Source of the DNA: Patellaria atrata CBS 101060
Lineage: Eukaryota > Ascomycota > Dothideomycetes > Patellariales > Patellariaceae
DNA length: 64,000 nt
NCBI GenBank assembly: GCA_010093705.1
Contig: MU006090.1
Span: 895,817 to 959,816 of the forward strand
Direction of reading: 5' to 3'
Below, piece by piece: positions 1 to 11,398 of this stretch. Position 1 is the first letter of the stretch; each line of letters begins with the position of its first letter. The position numbers and the translations under genes are program-made. Below the pieces are notes generated by a model, which made no database searches, had not been told where the DNA came from, and worked only from the letters and a program-made list of their open reading frames with translations.

Positions 1-314
1 AACCTGCTAAGATAGACAAGAGATGTCATCAAAGTCGGAACCTGAACGTGTGACCTCTCAACGAGAGAAGTGATGAAAGATTCCACGGAAGGGAGGGTTG
101 AGTCACGTGGGGGTAGGCAGGGAGGATGTTGAGCGTGTGGTGGAGTTGAAGGTGGAGTAGGAGGTAAGCTCTTGTCAACGACTGGTTGTTCACATCGAAT
201 GACCTGTGAAGCTTTGAGTGCGAGGTAGCTGATCATATCCTTCGATACTGGAAGTTGAATGAAGTAATCAAGGGCGGCCTTATTTTGGACATCTGTAGGT
301 AATGAAGAAGCCAT
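1..314 (-). CDS. Pho85-type (Pcl1-like) cyclin, N-terminal part, cut by window edge
   Basis: Reading the minus strand from an ATG at 314 gives an open frame of 104 codons running off the left edge without a stop or need for an intron. The start reads MASSLPTDVQNKAALDYFIQ. A Pro/Ser/Thr-rich linker follows (about residues 57-78), then PSVESFITSLVERSHVQVPT and LMTSLVYLSR. The last stretch matches the opening helices of the cyclin N fold in Pho85 cyclins of the Pcl1/Pcl2 type, where a VPTLM..LVYL.RL pattern is typical. Such cyclins activate the CDK Pho85 in G1 progression, polarity and phosphate signalling. Most of the cyclin box lies outside the window, so the subfamily is inferred from the N terminus only. 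The gene is divergent from everything to its right. Confidence 0.75.
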   Translation of the reverse strand, partial: MASSLPTDVQNKAALDYFIQLPVSKDMISYLALKASQVIRCEQPVVDKSLPPTPPSTPPHAQHPPCLPPRDSTLPSVESFITSLVERSHVQVPTLMTSLVYLSR

Positions 315-3300
315 GATGATGGATATGTTGGTCGACGAAGAGGTCCAAGTTGGGGAAGGTAAGATATTTTATGAGGATAGAGAACGTATTGTTCTATTGA
401 TCAAGGCTGAACAATAAGCTGATTGAAGAATATGCCTATCGAGGCGGCGACGAGCAATGAAGAAGTGGCTGTAAGTCGAGTATTGTACTAAGGTATTTAG
501 TACCTTACTATTGTGGGGGATCCGCGAGGCTAAGGATAGAGTTGGTCCAGGGGTAACACGGGTCACAAAGCTATCCGATGTTATGCTTTGCGATAGGATT
601 TGATGTTGTTGGTAGTAACTTCTTGAAGCGTAAGCTGATCGAGGCTGTACGTATCAGGAAGTTGCGGACCCAAGCGAGAAATGGACTGCAAGTAAACAAG
701 GGGGTACGGTATTAAAGATGATTGTTAAATGCTATCCCGACCTGCGGAAATATAGTATAAAAAAATATGATGGACGATGAAAATTTTCTTTAAGTGATAC
801 CTGAATCGTCAGGATGTCCTGGAGGCACTGCCTACTTTGAAAAGTGATGGTGTTGAGAGAAAAGGTGAGGTTGAATCGCCGAGGGCTGTGCCTGGCAGTA
901 AAGGATCTAGAAGTTCGGGAGTAGGCGTTCCTTTGCTAAGGCCGGGGCCGCCGATTTTCCGAAGAGGCGATGAAAATGGAGGATGTTGTTTGAATGAATG
1001 AAGTAGTCAAAACAACGGGCGAGGCACAGGACTTTTTAATCCTGAGCACCTTGCCTTTGGGTCTTAAATGTTCCAATTGCGGCCTGTTAGGAGGTCTTCG
1101 AGATCTCTAGGGAGGCAGTCGACGGAATTCTCAACTTTCTCAATGATTGGGTGTTCTGATCGCTGGCGCAAAGTAACCCTTGTCTGACGCGCAGATTCGA
1201 GCGCGGCAGGAGAAACAGTGGTTGGCTGTCTCAGCTTCTTCTCCCAGAATCTCGTGCTTCTGTTAATTCCTAGGGAGTTAGAGTCAAAAGGCGCGTTTCA
1301 AACTTTGCTGGCTACAATCAACCGCCAACGAGTGATAGCCCCGCCTTCTGTTTGCAATCGATGACTCTATTTCTGCACTACCCAATCTCCTTGAGCGAGT
1401 ACAGTCCTAGGTTCCCTGGAAGGAGTTTCGTGTTTCGCGATCGTTGATGTTCTGTTTTAGAGCATGCCACCTCGCTGCAAGGCCGAGGATAGAATAAAGA
1501 TTCCTAGGCGAACTGCTCTGGATAGGAAGGGAAGCCAGGAGTTCGTGCAGTAAGTAGTCCCGGCACGCTGGAGGGGTACGTATCGAATTCTTGTGATATT
1601 CGTAGTCTGACTGCTTTTGCTTTGTTCTTTAGGTGACACTATTTCTGCGAGGAGTTACACTACTAGTAATACTTTCTTCAACTTCAATGATGCGGTGGCT
1701 AGAACGACAACTGACAAAGTCAGGATGCAACGTATATGCAATGATTATTCTGAGTGTGTGCTGGCAGTGTGTACGGGATGCTCTTTTCGGACGAAAAACT
1801 GTCATTCAAGACAAATAATAGACGAACGACTGGCGGAGAGAACCGCGTGAGCCCCATCATTAATATTCCTCTCCCATGCCACCTGTGGGGGAGGCGAGAA
1901 CATGGCTGGACTGAGCCATCTTGCATGACGAATGTTCAATCAATTTTGTTGATCGATATTGTTTGCGTGTTCTGGTGGCAAGTGATTCCATGAGTCTATG
2001 CACTCTTTCCCGCCTCTCCCAGCCATCCCCAGCGATGACTTGATATGAGGCGAATGTAAACATCAACTTTAAGCTTAAAGCGTCGCTTCACAGCTTCCGA
2101 TCGGCGAGAAACTGCGATAACAGCTGGCATAACCGAACTGATGGGAAGAATGTGAAGAGCATAAAGCTGAGTTCGTTGGCTATGATTTGGTGTTGAGGGG
2201 AAGCCGTCATCAGCCACAGAAATGTGGCTCGTCAAACAACTAGCGGGAGAGTTCGACCAATGATAACCTTCAGGGTTCCCATCCCCCAATCCCGCTAGCT
2301 TCGTCGATCGGACTGCCGTTGATCTACCGATAAAGCTTTTTTCGGTCGGTGCCGAAGCCGTTTAGGAAAATCTCCTATTCCATCCAGCACCAATAAACAG
2401 CAGTGAATAAGGTAGTTGCTATCTTCAGGGAGTCCAGCTCTATACTACCATTTGCATGTCGTTCATGTCTCGGAGAATGCGTATACATAATGGCTGAGTT
2501 ACGGGTCAAGCTACTTGCTAGGAGCATCTTCAACCACTGTCACCCGAACACCTACCTGGTGGACCACGCGCACAAGAATCATCACCTCAGCTCACGAGAG
2601 CGCTTGATTCACGCTTAACTCAAACCTGCGAGAAACACGGTCACAGGAGAGACATCTATGCACTACTAAGAGCCTACATACGTGAAGGGAAGATGATGAC
2701 GACTTTCAGGTAGAGACCGTGTTGCACGCACTCCAGACTGCAACCGACTGTCGGGATGGCGAGCACTGCCCCTCCCCAACAACCGGGATCCAGACCACGG
2801 AGAACTGCTTTCTAATCCAACTTGGACCGCTTCGCACTGACATCGCATAAAATACCAACGTGAGGCATTTGAAAAATCTTCACTTCTTGAGTGTTTAATG
2901 GATGATATTCAAAGATTCTGCATTGCTTCCACATTCGCGCCATTACACGACCTCAGGTCCCATCTAACTTTGTGGCATTCGAGCCGCTTTCATTTGCACA
3001 AGTCGTTTCTGAAGGCATATTGCATTGCATCGCATCACAGTTCTCCATTCAAGATAATATTTTCTATTTTCGAACTCTTGATCAGCATCTGTGTATCCGT
3101 CATTTCAATTTCATCTAATCCGTTCAGCGATGCGCCCGGATGGGGCTCATATTGTATGTCGTGTTGCGCTGAAGCCAGGCCATCGCATTAATGACCTACG
3201 GGGTCTCAACGCTATCAAGCGCCCGGTAACATAGGGCAGGCGCTTCAGCGCGTACGACCATCTCCACATTTGTTTCAATGCGTAAGTCAACTTCGACAAA

Positions 3301-4805
3301 TCAAAGCTTTTGTTTGGAATTTCTTTCCATTTTATCATTCACTTCTAGAAGATCTTGAAACTACACCGTCTTCACGTCGACAGAGATAATTTCGCCTATG
3401 TTGCGCTTTGGTCTGTACAGTACTTTGTTTCTTCCAATAATAGATGGCGCAATCATCTCTTCAGATCTGGTTCCTTGACACCTGACGATTCCTACGGTTC
3501 ATAGTAAAGACCCTACCTATATTTGTTATCCTAGAATGATTCCGAAACAGATCTCGACCTGAATATGCTCTTTCTCATTTCCACGTCGTCATACATTTGG
3601 GCCCAAATTTAGACCTTCCCAAATGGTAGTCAACCGGCGACCATATTCTATTATGAGACTCGGTCAAAGCCGTGAAGGTCCCAGTCTACTTTTTCACCAA
3701 TTGTGCTTTTCTTGTTGACATCGGCAAAAGCGAGCCGCTTTTCTCAGTAAAGTCTGTCAACCGTCTGAGCCACCGTATCTCCCAGACCTCTAGTATTCGT
3801 TCATTTTCCCTTCGTTAGAGCCAACTCCGTGCGACAAAACCATATATGTGATGATTCGATTATTGACTTTCGTTGGGTATACAGTATCGAGATGCGATCT
3901 AATCCGCTGACACCAGACTTGGTGGGTCAGATACTTGATACACTTTGTGTTCCTGAATGACCTACAACGTCTCAAACAGCGATCAAAATCACGTGAGATT
4001 ATGGAGTCGCGAAGAAAATTATAACTTCATTCTTTCCTGTTATCCGTTGTGTAACCTTTCTTTCATTTGAAGCGACGTTGTGGCTCGCATTTACCGCATT
4101 ACACCAGCGCATAGTCAACGAGATTATACTCAATTTTGCCTCAACGCTTCACATATATACACAGTGAAAGCTTTATGTCTCCTTTACACTAATCCTTTGG
4201 CACTCGATTATCAATATTCTCACAATTCTTACTCAAGCAGTCACGGCATAATTGTGCAACTGTGTGCTCTTGCTACTACGCATCGTCCAACACAGAAATC
4301 TTATCAATCAAACTTCCAAAAAGAATATCACTGCTGACTCAGTGAACCAGTCACACAGAATCCTACAAATGGTCATTATTACCCAAGTTACGATGTGCCC
4401 AAGGCGCCTGTACGATCCTGCAGGGGCACCGTCATACCTACCATCTCCGTGCTTTCTCGGCCGTGCAGACGCAATGCCGATCCGCCATGAACATTGACCA
4501 GACGTAACATATAGTACCTGGATACATTTATTTGTATTGGATGCCTACAATCTAATAGATACCATTTACGTCGGTGGAGTATCACCTGCCCTTGAGGCAT
4601 GGGTGGGACTCTGTTTGTCAGTTATGCTTTACCAGAAAAAAATATGCCGATGTTTACGCTATTCCAGGCTTCAGTCCAAGAGGTTTGGTGCTGTATACTG
4701 AACTCTCTCAAAAATTATTCCAAGTATAGTATCCAAACAGGCCGAATGGGGCTTCTGCTAGCTTCTGCATCACCCACGTCTCTAGAGTATCAGCGGGCCT
4801 GAAAA

Positions 4806-4905
4806 NNNNNNNNNNNNNNNNNNNNNNNNNNNNNNNNNNNNNNNNNNNNNNNNNNNNNNNNNNNNNNNNNNNNNNNNNNNNNNNNNNNNNNNNNNNNNNN
4901 NNNNN
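4806..4905. other. assembly gap, 100 N
   Basis: Exactly 100 N, the usual placeholder for a gap of unknown size. The right flank is A-rich (runs of A broken by ct), and the left flank ends in four A. The missing piece may therefore be a low-complexity A tract. Confidence 0.95.
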
Positions 4906-5016
4906 AAAAAACTAAAAAAACTCATACAGTCCCATGAGGATAGAGCTAGAAGATATCGAATCCACTCCCACAAATCCTCATTTCAACGTGGAGAATGATA
5001 ACTCCCATCTTTAACG

Positions 5017-5029
5017 GACGTAAGCGTTA
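5017..5029 (+). repeat. 13-bp direct repeat, copy 1
   Basis: gacgtaagcgtta occurs here and again at 6283-6295 in the same orientation, about 1.27 kb apart. The two copies bracket the 50-bp-arm hairpin. This could be chance or the ends of an old insertion. Confidence 0.35.
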
Positions 5030-6058
5030 AGCTATCAGAATTTGGTCCATCTCTTCCCTTAGATATCGTCTCGTTCTTCCCTTCTCTTGATTCTACCTCC
5101 GGATGCCACCGTTACGGGATCAAAAGTACGAAGAAAAAGGCAAGATTTCATATACTGACGTCGTGTCGACCCATCACCCCGGAGTTCGGTGTTGAGATTT
5201 AGATGATAGGCAGAGTGCGAGTGTTTTCGGCTGCGCGTCCATTCTGTGTAGAGTGTAGTTGTTCAGAAGATAATTGATGGGAGTGGTGGTGATCGTACAT
5301 TTGGCATGTCAATCAAGAGAATGGGACAGAATCACTGCCGGAAACACTGTAATAGGAGTCACGAGTCCACATAGACCACCCCTAGAACCTCTCACAATCC
5401 CTCATTTCTCACCATCATACCCGTTATATATTTGGACATATTCATTTCTTGTAATTTGCGGAAGTGTCGATGGCGCTCGTGTTGAATAGGATGTCTGTGA
5501 CATTTAGTGACGATAGGGGTAAGGAATTCGCGCTGCTATGTGCTCTACCGATCTTTCAGCCCTCCTCAACTTTAGCAGTGTGATAGCAACTCAATATATG
5601 AGTGAATCATACGTATGATGGGATTGAAGGCGTCCATGCCGAAGTGTAGATATTATAATTGTAGGGCGTAGGCCCTAAGGCTAGTGAATCCATTGAATGA
5701 TAAATCTTCCCTATTGATGAAAAGGAATTCGATCCTATCATCAGTTGGAGGTAGATAACCCATTGGATTAGAAACTTCCCATGTTAAGGAAGAAGGATCC
5801 GGTCCTCTGCCATTGTTGTGCTGTCCATTCTTTCATAGTTGGACGAAATTCTTTTGCGTTACGGAAGAGTTGACTACGTGTGGAGATGATCTGGGTCTTT
5901 ATAGTCATTTCACTATCTCTATCAAAGAATATTGCGTACAACCCCAGTGATTACTTAGAGGGAGTTCTTTTCCTAACTTGTAAATATCTGAGTCGGTGAT
6001 TAGTTCTGTGTTGATAGTAACTTCAACACCACGGTTGGAATCGTTGATAGGAATTGCG

Positions 6059-6160
6059 CATACCGTTAAAATTCACCTGTTGTAACCCGAGGGCATAGCG
6101 TCAGCTAACATTAGCTGACGCTATGCCTTCGGGTTACAACAGATGAGGTTTTACGGTATG
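6059..6160. repeat. near-perfect inverted repeat, 50-bp arms, 2-bp centre
   Basis: Left arm 6059-6108 and right arm 6111-6160 are reverse complements with about five mismatches in 50 positions, separated only by CA at 6109-6110. The inner core, from ggcatagcgtcagctaa to the centre, is perfect. An RNA from either strand would form a long hairpin with almost no loop, and single-stranded DNA could extrude a cruciform. No reading frame covers it. It could be a fold-back or MITE-type element, or a local palindromic duplication. Confidence 0.85.
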
Positions 6161-6282
6161 ACGATGCCGGAGACATGATCTACGTGATTGACTGCCAGGA
6201 CATTTACTTCGCAAAGTAATCAGAACTACCTACCTATCAGAACCTTTCCGCCATCCATCCACACCATCGAATACTCCTCGTT

Positions 6283-6295
6283 GACGTAAGCGTTA
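6283..6295 (+). repeat. 13-bp direct repeat, copy 2
   Basis: Second copy of gacgtaagcgtta (the first is at 5017-5029). Flanking bases differ, so it is not part of a longer duplication. Confidence 0.35.
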
Positions 6296-7446
6296 GACCA
6301 AGGATCCCTTCTTCGATCTGCGGGAGTGACGTCTGATGGCGTCGAGAGGAAGGGAAGGTGGAGGGGAGGAAGGGAAGCTTGTCGGGGATGACTACCGTAT
6401 GGCCTGATGCGTGAGCTAGGGATGATAGACTGGTTTTGGGGGGGTGGGGGGAATTGAGAATGAATTATTAGCTATACCTTAAATAATAAGTAGACTAAGA
6501 GGAACTTTCGGTTTGTTCGTCCGCTCGCTAGTTTCATCTGATATATCGGACTCGGACCGAGAAATAATCTCCACTGGAGTCTCAACCACTGGGTTGGCAT
6601 CCCTTGACTTGCCTCCTGGCGATGGGACGTTATGTAGGCCTGGCTTTTGGCTCTGGCTCTGAATTCTGTTGCGGTATTGGAAGCCCTGGGTCGAAGTCGG
6701 GTTCTCCAAGTGGAATCTTTACCAACGATATATTGCATTCCAATATTTCATATGTCGCATCGGATAGTTCTCGTCGACGTTTCACGGTATCAATACGATA
6801 TAGTATGAGATCCGTATGTATCTCGACGGGAGTGATGTGGTTTAACGGTTCGTGAGGATATGTAAAATTTTAGAGAGTTTGGACCTACCTGAAGATAACC
6901 TAAGTAAGTCCCTTCGCACTTGCCTTTTTAATCAACAAAATCTAATCAAGTATCGGACTCTTATTCTTTAATAGGATTACAATATCTTAAGTATATTTGG
7001 AGCCACGGCACCGGAGATAGATCAAATTATGAACTATTACTGTACGCTATTTTAATATACTCCTCTTATGCATTTCCATGGGCGAGTTCGTAAACTCAAC
7101 TACCTTGATGCAGATAATGAAGTGAGATGTGAGATCCGCCAGTCCCATTCCTTCGTATAGACAGCCTTGATGTTTTGATGGGGATACGCCTACAAATGCA
7201 GTCCGCCTACGCAAGAGAACAAAGGAAAAGGGTTCGAAACGCCATAGATTCCCTCTCTATTCATGAAACTCCTTCAAAGATTGTAAAGAAACAGAAAAAT
7301 TACGGAAAAAGTAGCGTGTAGGGTATCTCTACTGAAAGGAAAAGATTCTGAGAAGGAAATCTGACCTAAGGAAATAAATTTCGCGCACACGCAGTTTAAC
7401 GCACAGAAGGTGGGAGAATATGGACCTGCAGAAAGTAAATGTACGA

Positions 7447-9390
7447 CTACTCCTCCCTATACCTCCAAAACGCCAGTTTGCTCATGACGCTCTTCTTCTT
7501 CCTCCCGTACTCGCTAACATCCCGCTCTGTCACTTTGCCCGACTTGAGGCTGATCATGCTCTTCGGACGGACCTTACTTCTACCCCGCCTTGGGGTGCAG
7601 CCGCATTTGTCTAGACACATGAGACAGAATGAGAGCCTCTTCGTCGCGCATGGAGTCTCCGTGTCTCCCACCTGAGGTCCACTGTCTATGGGGTGGAAGA
7701 GAGGAGGCGATTGAGGGACTTCGATAAAAGGGGGGGATGTTGTAGTGATGGGAGCGCGAGGGAGCGATATATTTGTAGGAGCAGGAGGAGATGAAGTGAT
7801 TTGAATAGGAGATGCTAGAGGCGGACTGGCTTCAACGTCTTTGACAGGGGAGGATACTTCCTCGGTTTGGGCCCGTTCTGAATCGCTTTCGGGAAGGATA
7901 GGGGAGCGGAGAACCCAACTGGCTCGTGCACGATGCGGACTATTAGTCGTATTTGCTCGACGAACAGATGTATCGAGGGGAGTCCCGAGAGACGAAGATG
8001 ACGTAGAGGAACGGTGGACAACTGTAGACCCAGAGCGTAGAATCTTGGGGAACAGCATTCGCGTTGGTACTCTATCTGGGCTAGAAGACCGGCTATTAGT
8101 AGGACTCGTAACTGCGGTCATAGACGCACTACGTGGAAGGACTGATGGACGCTCAGGCGCGAAAGAAGGGGAGCTTGGAGATGGAACCATGGAATACCCG
8201 TCATCGGTCGAAAATCTACAGACGCTTGACCAGTTCTCCCGAAATGCGACCCAAATGCCTGTGACTAATATGAGCTTGCGGAGAGCTTCGTCGGTAGCGA
8301 ATTTTCTGGATTCCGGAGCGGTAGCATCCATGTAAGAACCTGCATCAGACAAAGCAGAGGCTGGTGTTACTAATGGAGATGCTGCTGAAGGGCTAGGCAT
8401 CGTGTAGGTATCATTTACTTCAATGGCAGCACGCGTCATAGAGGCAATAACAGGGTGTCTCCTCGAGTCCGGACTAATGGTACTAAAATTGAATTTCCTG
8501 TCTTCCGGGGCGAGTGCTGACAAGCTGTTTGTTCGTCTTCGAGTACCTTGCCCCGAGTTGCGCTTGTTGCCTGGTGTTCGGGGGACCCAACGAGCCGTGA
8601 GGCTGAGACCATGTTTATCAGTTGAGACAAACTCGTATACGCCAGTTCGTAATGATGTCGCTTCCCAGACGGATCCATCATCCATAAATATCTCGCTCTT
8701 CCCTACCGACCTCTCTTCATCCTTAGAGTGGGAACACACTATCCCAACAACCTCCCGTGCGTCAGTAGCCTCCTCGTCAGAGTCACCACTCTCCTCAATT
8801 GCTCCATACTCTTGTGCTTTTATGATGAGAAAGCCATCCTTACTTTGTCCACTCGAGCCCTTAATTGCCCTGATAAACTTGCGTCCTACTTTGGTCCGGG
8901 GAACGTAGGATGCGGTTGGTACTACTTCGAAGGCAGGTTTTGGCCTAGATGTAGGGTTCGATTGGTGAAGTTGAAGTAGAACCTTGGGTAGAAGATGTAA
9001 CTTTTGTCTTGGACGTATGGATGGCGGCGGTTGCGCAAGGCTGTATATTGTTTTCGGCCGAGGGGTCCTCTTCTTCTTAGCCACTCCCTCCTCTGTGGAC
9101 ACGTTGCTACTCGACGAAACGGGTCTGGAAGTCAACGCGCTGTCGGAATCGTGAGTTTCGACCTCTGCAAACATGATAGTCTTTTCACTCCGCGTGCTTC
9201 CGGTCGAATTGATTTTCAGAGCACTTGGCGGTAATGGTGTGGGCGGGGGGCGTTGCCGAGCTGCGGAAGTGAGGATGCTGAGCGGAGTTCTCGGAATTGG
9301 GGAGGAACGATCTGGTGATGGTGAAGCTGAAGAAGAGGATTCATGTTTGTCAGGTGCAAGTGCATCCGCAGTTAACATGGAGAAGAACAT
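7447..9390 (-). CDS. uncharacterised Ser/Pro/Thr-rich fungal protein (647 aa)
   Basis: A single uninterrupted frame from an ATG at 9390 (a second in-frame ATG lies four codons on). Most of the protein is low-complexity Ser, Pro, Thr and Arg and probably disordered. More ordered islands sit near residues 160-300. These include a basic segment reading RTKVGRKFIRAIKG and an acidic segment, EESGDSDEEATDAREVV. A short hydrophobic helix, LRKLILVTGIWVAF, lies near residue 385. The C terminus is distinctive: a cysteine cluster CLMCLDKCGC followed by a strongly basic tail that ends KLAFWRYREE. I recognise no catalytic domain. The many SP/TP sites suggest a phosphorylated regulatory or scaffold protein, but that is inference. 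Confidence 0.7.
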   Translation of the reverse strand: MFFSMLTADALAPDKHESSSSASPSPDRSSPIPRTPLSILTSAARQRPPPTPLPPSALKINSTGSTRSEKTIMFAEVETHDSDSALTSRPVSSSSNVSTEEGVAKKKRTPRPKTIYSLAQPPPSIRPRQKLHLLPKVLLQLHQSNPTSRPKPAFEVVPTASYVPRTKVGRKFIRAIKGSSGQSKDGFLIIKAQEYGAIEESGDSDEEATDAREVVGIVCSHSKDEERSVGKSEIFMDDGSVWEATSLRTGVYEFVSTDKHGLSLTARWVPRTPGNKRNSGQGTRRRTNSLSALAPEDRKFNFSTISPDSRRHPVIASMTRAAIEVNDTYTMPSPSAASPLVTPASALSDAGSYMDATAPESRKFATDEALRKLILVTGIWVAFRENWSSVCRFSTDDGYSMVPSPSSPSFAPERPSVLPRSASMTAVTSPTNSRSSSPDRVPTRMLFPKILRSGSTVVHRSSTSSSSLGTPLDTSVRRANTTNSPHRARASWVLRSPILPESDSERAQTEEVSSPVKDVEASPPLASPIQITSSPPAPTNISLPRAPITTTSPPFIEVPQSPPLFHPIDSGPQVGDTETPCATKRLSFCLMCLDKCGCTPRRGRSKVRPKSMISLKSGKVTERDVSEYGRKKKSVMSKLAFWRYREE

Positions 9391-11398
9391 TGTATCTACA
9401 TACTGTCAGACGAATTATTAAGGTAAGCGGGATGGTTGTCAGGGTAAGTTTCCGTACTCGCATCATCACCCTTATTCGGTGGCTAGGGTGTCAAAACAGC
9501 AAGTCAGCCTGTGACCGATCCTTCAGTCGGCCTAGCCAGCGGCCGTCCCTCGAGGGGAGGCTTTTCGCTTTTGAGCTTGTCAATTCGAACTGGGATCCGA
9601 AGTATGCGGTGGAGTTGTCTGTAGACAAAGCACTACTAGACGAGTAGATGCAATTGTTGAAGCGCGTATTCGCTTAAGCAAGGTTAAGTTAGGCTAACAA
9701 CTGGTGGCAGAGAAAGGTGGAAAGCTGACGACGTGCAGTCCAGTACCTCCGACTCCGATTTTAACGGATATACAAAAGATTCGTTCTTCAAAGATGGTGT
9801 GAGAAATGAGAACTGAGACCTGAGAACAGAATGAGCGGAGGAGGGGATGCGGGCGGAGTAATAAGATGATATGTAAGATCTAATAAGAGGGACTCCAAGG
9901 GTTTTCTTTGTGTCATTCATTCGAACGGGGTAGTACGAGCTTGACAAGTCCTACTAGAACTTACAAGCATTCGTTAATTCGATCCAGGTGACGATTTGAT
10001 CTTCTTTGTTTCTTCCGGGCTTTCGGGGTTTCCATGTACAAGTACAACAGACCGATGGTGATAAATAGGGCCAAATGCGGTGAGGTTCACGAACAATCAA
10101 GGCCTTGGTTCCTAAATCTCAAATCCAAAGGCCTCAATTCGTTGTTTGACTGCGATAGACTTTTAGACTACAAGTATGGATCTATGGATGCCTATAACCT
10201 TTCACAGCACGCGGAACGCATCAAAGTGGATCTCAATCGTGGGATGAACGATGGACCAGCAAATCATAGACACCTTGATGGGGAATATTCGAAACTAATC
10301 ATTGACCGATGATTTCCATTCTGAGTCTGAGCTCAGTTAGGAACGTCTCCAGTAGAGATCGGCCTCTCGAAATCCTCGACCAACGACGGAACTTCAAACA
10401 CGCCTTACGCTCAAGCTTCGATGAGTTGGACTGCAAGCACTCGGAAGTAAGTAACTTCCTCAACATCCGATTGCTTGTCTACAATAGCTAGCAAGGAGCG
10501 ATGGAGAACTATGTGTTCATGTTTCAGCTGCGAGGCCTCCTATGGCTTGAGGGAGGCTTCCTAAACCCTGGAACTACATTGTTGGATTCCAACGTCAACC
10601 GTTTTGCTGTATAAAGTTGTCTTTTATAGCGGATGTCAGCGGGGATCGACTTCAAGTCAATCACCAATGAGAAGCCGCTTTCCACTTGTTTATGTTCTAC
10701 GAAGAATAAGTTTAAGGACATTAATGTAGATATGTAATAAATGAATGTTACCTGAACTATCTTCTAACAAGAATAATGTGCCACAAAGAAGCTGACACAG
10801 AAAATAGTGACTCCGCAACCCCGCACACAATATTTCCTTTCAATTATGAGACTTCCGTCGTAGCTTCGATATACAGTACAAAGTACTACTGATCGATTTT
10901 CGAAGGTCTGGAACTGAACGCTGCAAGATCCGTTCCATTCCTTCTCTAGAGGCACAGTGTCGATCAGCCAAGTCACTTGCTCGCTAAATTACCCGCAACG
11001 CTCCGCACCGGCAGACGGAATCCTAAACATCCTATTGCATTTTCATTAAATCCATCTAAACCATCAGGTACTCCAAGTTCCGTGTTCGCGGTCATCGGCA
11101 TTTCTTGTTGCCCGAAGAAGACCTTAAGGTACTCATCTTTTACGGCCGATACTAAGGTAGTTTGTTGTTGAAGTTTAGCTTCGGATTCTACGGAACTAAT
11201 ATCTTCCGTATCTTTGGAGCCTTTGGAGTGTGATGGTCAGGATTGGAAGTGAAACTTCCAGCTTATCTTACAAGTCACTTCCGGAAGCCAGAAAAACACT
11301 TGGACAAAGCACTCAAGCACAAAAGAGAGAAGAGAGAGCTTGAGACCTTTTGGGCAAGCTTTTACTAGCTTTTCCCGCATCTTGCAAAGTCATTACTA
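9391..11398. other. intergenic, about 2 kb
   Basis: Divergent promoter space between the Ser-rich gene (minus) and GPI18 (plus). A 92-codon ATG-started frame at 10034-10312 has no recognisable motif and no conserved-looking composition, so I do not call it. Nothing else is supportable. Confidence 0.45.

Larger units (their letters stand above)
5640..6900 (-). other. interrupted minus-strand coding remnants, family unknown
   Basis: The minus strand has several protein-like stretches of 30-60 residues in different frames. Around 6840-6640 one reads VKRRRELSDATYEILECNIS and ends in a Pro/Gln/Glu-rich tail. Around 6060-5930 another reads NRGVEVTINTELITDSDIYK. No catalytic motif is visible, and I could not join the pieces with normal introns. 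This may be a decayed gene or repeat. I assign no family. Confidence 0.2.
315..7446. other. gene-poor intergenic stretch, about 7.1 kb
   Basis: I see no convincing gene. Open frames on both strands are short, lack supporting motifs, and many start only at non-ATG codons. The stretch contains a 100-N gap, a long near-perfect hairpin (6059-6160), a spaced 13-bp direct repeat (5017 and 6283) and minus-strand patches between about 5640 and 6900 that read like protein but are interrupted. It may be an old repeat-derived area, but I cannot name an element family. Confidence 0.5.

Noticed and set aside
3166-3252. Short inverted repeat around gcgctgaagc
   Set aside because: Only about ten bases long, far apart and common by chance.
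7229-7242. gggttcgaaacgcc as a tRNA B box
   Set aside because: No matching A box, anticodon arm or acceptor stem can be folded around it.
10034-10312. 92-codon ATG-started open frame
   Set aside because: Isolated, no recognisable motif, no splice partners; length is within chance for intergenic DNA.
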